Assembly: GCA_030630095.1 (NCBI GenBank)
Contig: DAOVNW010000034.1
Span: 1 to 8,267, forward strand
DNA length: 8,267 nt
DNA from: Candidatus Omnitrophota bacterium
Lineage (GTDB): Bacteria > Omnitrophota > Gorgyraeia > JAGLLT01
Reading direction: 5' to 3'
A model generated the notes under the pieces. The model was not told the origin of the DNA and made no database searches. It saw only the letters and a program-made list of their open reading frames with translations. Below, piece by piece: positions 5,037 through 8,267 of the stretch. Numbering within the stretch: the first letter of the stretch is position 1; each line of letters begins with the position of its first letter. A program made the position numbers and the translations under genes.

Positions 5037-6113
5037 TTATGACCCCAAGCCTTTAAAAATCATTACACTAATTACAATAACACTGTTATGAATTATGTGG
5101 ATTGTTATACTGGGGATTAAGGTACCGTTTTTTTCATATAAATAGGCAAGTAGTAAACCTAAGACCATAATTGGCAGAAAGCCGATAAAGGTCATATGAA
5201 GCCAGGCAAAAAAAACAGAGCTCACAACAACTGCCGGCAGTACCCCAAAGCTTTTCTTAAGAGCCTTATAGAGGAAACCTCTAAAAAATATCTCCTCCAC
5301 CACCGGCCCCAAAAGACATATGCAAACTACAAAGTAAACAAGAAGCGCCGGCCTGCCCTCAATCTGAAAGACGTTTAATAAAGGATTTTCCTCGGGGCCG
5401 ATATTAAAAAAAGACGCAAGAAGAAATGAAACATAGGCGGCCAGAATTAATAAGGGTATGAAGGCTATATATCCAGCCGCTCCCAAAAAAACATTTTTAA
5501 AGAAATTTCTTACATTTAATCCAAGAACCCTCATCTTCTGCTTGTACTTAATGACTATAAAGTAAATCAGCAAACTAAGAATTAAAAGATAAGATATACT
5601 CAGGCTTAAAGCCATGCGGCTAAGCTCATCAAGCTCAGCCACTTTTACAACCAAACTCTCAACAACAAAAGTAAAACGGCTTACAAAAAAAACATAACTT
5701 ATCAGGCATGAAAAGAACAGGTATAAAATGATAACTCTAACAACATCTATTACCTGCCACCCAGCCTCGGGCATTATAGAACTTCTGGGAATTACCTCGC
5801 CTCCCCTTAGCTTAAAAATGATAAAAACTAAATCCATGCCGATCCCCGCGATAAAGCCTAAAATCAATAAGATGCCTATTCCATAAAGGCCGATCGCGTA
5901 AATGTTGCCTTCGGTAAATAATTTTTTTAACCCCTCCTCTGAAGGAAAGTTTGTCTGAGCCTCAATCAAATCTCCACCCTCTACCGCCGGCATTGTTTCT
6001 GTAAATGAGTCAAAAGAGCCCGGCATCAGGTAAAAGAGGCTTATAAACAGTAAAAGCAGGAGATAAATAACGTTTTCTCTAAAAAACCCGGGAGTTAGCT
6101 TTTTTATCTTCAT
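5037..6113 (-). CDS. CPBP-family intramembrane metalloprotease (Abi/CAAX-like)
   Basis: A 358-residue membrane protein with about eight hydrophobic segments (roughly 13-30, 72-100, 122-150, 168-188, 207-236, 257-271, 290-306, 312-327 and 333-353). The C-terminal third carries the CPBP/Rce1 motifs in order: EEIFFR at 273-278 (EExxxR), FAWLH at 302-306 (FxxxH) and HIIHN at 339-343 (HxxxN). These residues form the glutamate/histidine active site in the Rce1 family, so the protease is probably catalytically competent. The substrate is unknown; bacterial members include bacteriocin self-immunity and protein-maturation roles, and nothing here distinguishes them. The start overlaps the metG stop by 4 nt (ATGA), with AAGGAAG just upstream. 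The N-terminal 200 residues are specific to this protein and not recognisable. Confidence 0.9.
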   Translation of the reverse strand: MKIKKLTPGFFRENVIYLLLLLFISLFYLMPGSFDSFTETMPAVEGGDLIEAQTNFPSEEGLKKLFTEGNIYAIGLYGIGILLILGFIAGIGMDLVFIIFKLRGGEVIPRSSIMPEAGWQVIDVVRVIILYLFFSCLISYVFFVSRFTFVVESLVVKVAELDELSRMALSLSISYLLILSLLIYFIVIKYKQKMRVLGLNVRNFFKNVFLGAAGYIAFIPLLILAAYVSFLLASFFNIGPEENPLLNVFQIEGRPALLVYFVVCICLLGPVVEEIFFRGFLYKALKKSFGVLPAVVVSSVFFAWLHMTFIGFLPIMVLGLLLAYLYEKNGTLIPSITIHIIHNSVIVISVMIFKGLGS

Positions 6114-7654
6114 TCTTCCTTTTGTATTCTGGGAAACAAGGGGCTGCCTTTTGAGATTTTCGTCCCGGCTTTAAGCTTGCCCCAGGCGGCCAAATCATCA
6201 AAATCTGCCTGCCCTATAGCGCTGGATGGATCTAACTGTTTAAGCATATTTTCCGCGGTTTTGGGAATAAAAGAGCGGATGGACAACAAAACCAGCCTCA
6301 GAACCTCCGCCAGGTTGTAGATAACAGCCTCCAATCTTCGCTTATCACCCTTAAATAGCTCCCAGGGTTTAGAGTCCTCTATGTATTTGTTGGCCTTATT
6401 AATCAGCTCCCAGATTAGTTCCAGGCTTCTATTGATATCAAGGCCGGCCATACAAGTATCCAGTTTTTTGTGCAGCCCCTTGGCGAAGTTCAATAAATCC
6501 TCGTCCGCGCCTAACTCCTCACCGGCAGGCGGTATAAGGCCTTTAAAATACTTCTCTATCATTGTCAGGGTCCTGTTTAAAAGATTTCCCAGGTCATTGG
6601 CCAGGTCACTGTTATATCTCTGTATAAAGGCCTCACGGGAAAAATCTCCGTCCTGCCCAAAAGAAACATCTCTCATTAAAAAATACCTTATAGGGTCGGC
6701 TCCATATTCCTCAATAAAGGGAGTAGGATCTACCGCATTACCTAAAGATTTACTAATCTTCCGGCCCTCAATGGTCAAATAGCCATGGACAAATATCTTT
6801 TTAGGAAGCTCTATGCCGGCTGACATTAATATAGCCGGCCAGATTACAGAGTGAAACCAGTTAATCCCTTTTCCGATTAGATGAAGGTCTGCCGGCCAGT
6901 ACTTCTTGAACTTCTCGCCGTCGGGCCAGTTCAAAGCAGAAATATAATTTATCAAGGCATCCACCCAGACGTAAATTTTATGCTCACTGTCAAAAGGAAC
7001 AGCTATGCCCCAGTCTAAATTTTTTCTGCTTACGCTTAAATCGTTTAAGCCGTCTCTAACTCTGTTAACAATTTCGTTCTTTCTCGTTTCAGGTTCAACC
7101 AAACCCTCCTCCAAGAGCCTTAAAATATCTTTCTGATACTTAGTAAGCTTAAAGAAATAGCTCTCCTCCTTTATAAGCTTCGGCTTGAGATTATGCTCCG
7201 GACATTCACCCTTAATAAGCTCTTTTTCCGTAATAAAAGCCTCACAGCCCTCACAGTAATACCCTTCATAAAAGCCCTTATATATATCTCCTTTTTCGTA
7301 CAGTTTCGCGAATATTGCCTGGGACGCCTCTTTATGCCGGCTCTCGGTTGTTCTTATAAAGTCATCGTGGGATAAATTTAAGACATCGCATAGATTAATA
7401 AACTTCCGGGAATTATCGTCTACGAACTTTTCAACTTCTACGCCGGCCTCCATGGCCGCCTGGACATTCTTTTGGGCGTTTTCATCTGTCCCTGTCAGAA
7501 AAAAAACATCTTCTCCTTTAAACCTGTGCCAGCGGGCTATAACGTCCGCGCATATTTTTTCATAGGCATGGCCCATATGAGGAGACGCGTTCGCGTAATC
7601 TATGGCCGTCGTTATGTAAAATTTATTTCGTCTGGACTTGCTTTCCTTCTTCAT
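6110..7654 (-). CDS. metG: Methionyl-tRNA synthetase
   Basis: Class I aminoacyl-tRNA synthetase that charges tRNA-Met, including the initiator, in the cytoplasm. Residues 10-30 hold KFYITTAIDYANASPHMGHA with the HIGH-type motif HMGH at 26-29. A single zinc knuckle is visible as C134-x2-C137 and C151-x2-H154. The KMSKS loop reads KISKS at 299-303. The helical anticodon-binding domain follows from about 345 (FIQRYNSDLANDLGNLLNR). At 514 aa it is the short form that ends after the anticodon domain and lacks the Trbp111-like tRNA-binding extension. GKGINWFH at 261-268 has glycine where GKD or GKE is more usual. ATG 7654 is preceded by AAGGTGGAG (7667-7659), inside the end of the PSP1 gene, with which metG overlaps by 32 nt. 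Confidence 0.97.
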   Translation of the reverse strand: MKKESKSRRNKFYITTAIDYANASPHMGHAYEKICADVIARWHRFKGEDVFFLTGTDENAQKNVQAAMEAGVEVEKFVDDNSRKFINLCDVLNLSHDDFIRTTESRHKEASQAIFAKLYEKGDIYKGFYEGYYCEGCEAFITEKELIKGECPEHNLKPKLIKEESYFFKLTKYQKDILRLLEEGLVEPETRKNEIVNRVRDGLNDLSVSRKNLDWGIAVPFDSEHKIYVWVDALINYISALNWPDGEKFKKYWPADLHLIGKGINWFHSVIWPAILMSAGIELPKKIFVHGYLTIEGRKISKSLGNAVDPTPFIEEYGADPIRYFLMRDVSFGQDGDFSREAFIQRYNSDLANDLGNLLNRTLTMIEKYFKGLIPPAGEELGADEDLLNFAKGLHKKLDTCMAGLDINRSLELIWELINKANKYIEDSKPWELFKGDKRRLEAVIYNLAEVLRLVLLSIRSFIPKTAENMLKQLDPSSAIGQADFDDLAAWGKLKAGTKISKGSPLFPRIQKEE

Positions 7655-8267
7655 TAAACTCCACCTTCAATGTCCTCTTATCTTCAGTCTCAACAGAAAC
7701 CGATCTGTTAAGCACGTCTACATCAACAACCTTGCATTTACCTGCCTGTGTCTTTATAATCTGCCCCGCCTTCGGCAGTCCTCTTAAAAGCTCCTTGTAG
7801 GTCTGATATTCAAAACTTAAACAACACATTAGTCTGCCACACAAGCCGGAAATCTTGGAAGAGGCAAGAGGAAGCTTCTGATCTTTGGCCATTCTAATAG
7901 TTACCGGCTCAAAATTCTTTAGAAATCTGGCACAGCATAGCGGCCTCCCACAGGGGCCTATCCCCCCCAGAAACTTGGCTTCATCTCTCACTCCGATCTG
8001 CTTCAACTCAATCCTTGCCTTAAAAACGCCGGCTAAATCTTTAACCAACCGCCTAAAGTCTACCCTGCCTTCAGCTGTAAAGTAAAAAACTATCTTCGAT
8101 CTGTCAAACGAGTATTCAACCTCTATAAGCTTCATCCCCAATTTATGCTCTTCTATCTTTCTTGAGGCTGTCTTCAGGGCGCTGGAAGCCTTCTTTTCAT
8201 TCTCTTTTATCTGTCTTAAATCATGAGCGGTAGCTACCCGCGTAATCTTTCGCAAGACACCATCTAC
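7623..8267 (-). CDS. ricT: PSP1-domain protein of the RicT (YaaT) family, N-terminus outside window
   Basis: The frame is open to the window edge: 214 codons are seen and roughly 60 N-terminal residues are likely missing. The TTG at 8255 is not taken as a start because codons upstream (VDGVLRKITRVAT) match the internal LRKVIRIAT segment of RicT-like proteins. Counting from that TTG, GPCGRPLCC lies at 100-108 and GLCGRLMCCLSFE at 137-149: two CxxxxCC clusters (C102, C107, C108; C139, C144, C145) that are the family hallmark. In Bacillus subtilis RicT is part of the RicA-RicF-RicT complex, which carries iron-sulfur clusters and affects RNase Y-dependent RNA processing. Partners RicA and RicF are not in the window, so the role here is inferred from family only. 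The stop overlaps metG by 32 nt. Confidence 0.9.
   Translation of the reverse strand, partial: VDGVLRKITRVATAHDLRQIKENEKKASSALKTASRKIEEHKLGMKLIEVEYSFDRSKIVFYFTAEGRVDFRRLVKDLAGVFKARIELKQIGVRDEAKFLGGIGPCGRPLCCARFLKNFEPVTIRMAKDQKLPLASSKISGLCGRLMCCLSFEYQTYKELLRGLPKAGQIIKTQAGKCKVVDVDVLNRSVSVETEDKRTLKVEFNEEGKQVQTK

Noticed and set aside
8253..8255. TTG at 8255 as the true start of the PSP1 protein
   Set aside because: The frame stays open to the edge with family-like residues upstream, and the product would lack the conserved N-terminal part of RicT.

Overview
The window is a compact stretch of a bacterial chromosome in which every supported gene reads on the minus strand. The family set (MetG, bacterial-type TsaB and TsaE, Alr, a PSP1/RicT protein) and the Shine-Dalgarno sites point to a bacterium. 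The lineage cannot be named from the sequence. An uncultivated Gram-negative-type phylum such as Omnitrophota is a low-confidence guess. No rRNA, tRNA, CRISPR array, transposase or integrase was found.

In the direction of transcription (right to left) the layout is: a PSP1/RicT-family protein cut by the window edge (8267-7623), metG (7654-6110), a CPBP-family membrane protease (6113-5037), thiL (4994-4077), tsaE (4080-3631), an inserted MNT-HEPN gene pair (3521-2495), tsaB (2351-1641), alr (1644-517), and, behind its own promoter, the first 148 codons of ilvB (445-1). Most housekeeping junctions overlap by 4 nt or are tightly spaced, so 8267-517 looks like one operon. It covers tRNA charging (MetG), t6A modification of tRNA (TsaE, TsaB), thiamine diphosphate synthesis (ThiL) and D-alanine supply (Alr). 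IlvB uses thiamine diphosphate and starts branched-chain amino acid synthesis.

The unusual part is 2322-3617. A roughly 1.26 kb, very AT-rich islet carrying a winged-helix/minimal nucleotidyltransferase gene and an overlapping HEPN gene sits exactly between tsaE and tsaB. It is flanked by direct repeats that are copies of the tsaB start (28 bp identical, 32 bp with two mismatches). The upstream copy is a 13-codon relic of tsaB still attached to tsaE; the downstream copy is the start of the intact tsaB. The islet has its own extended -10 promoter, repeated GTTCTC/GAGAAC motifs that could be an operator, and strong ribosome binding sites. It resembles a HEPN/MNT toxin-antitoxin module, but the usual HEPN catalytic histidine position holds tyrosine. 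A 39-codon open fragment between the HEPN gene and tsaB may be the remains of another gene.

The longest stretch without an established gene is 2352-2494. It holds the open fragment, a possible ribosome binding site for tsaB and part of the direct repeat. There is no gene-free stretch above 300 bases.
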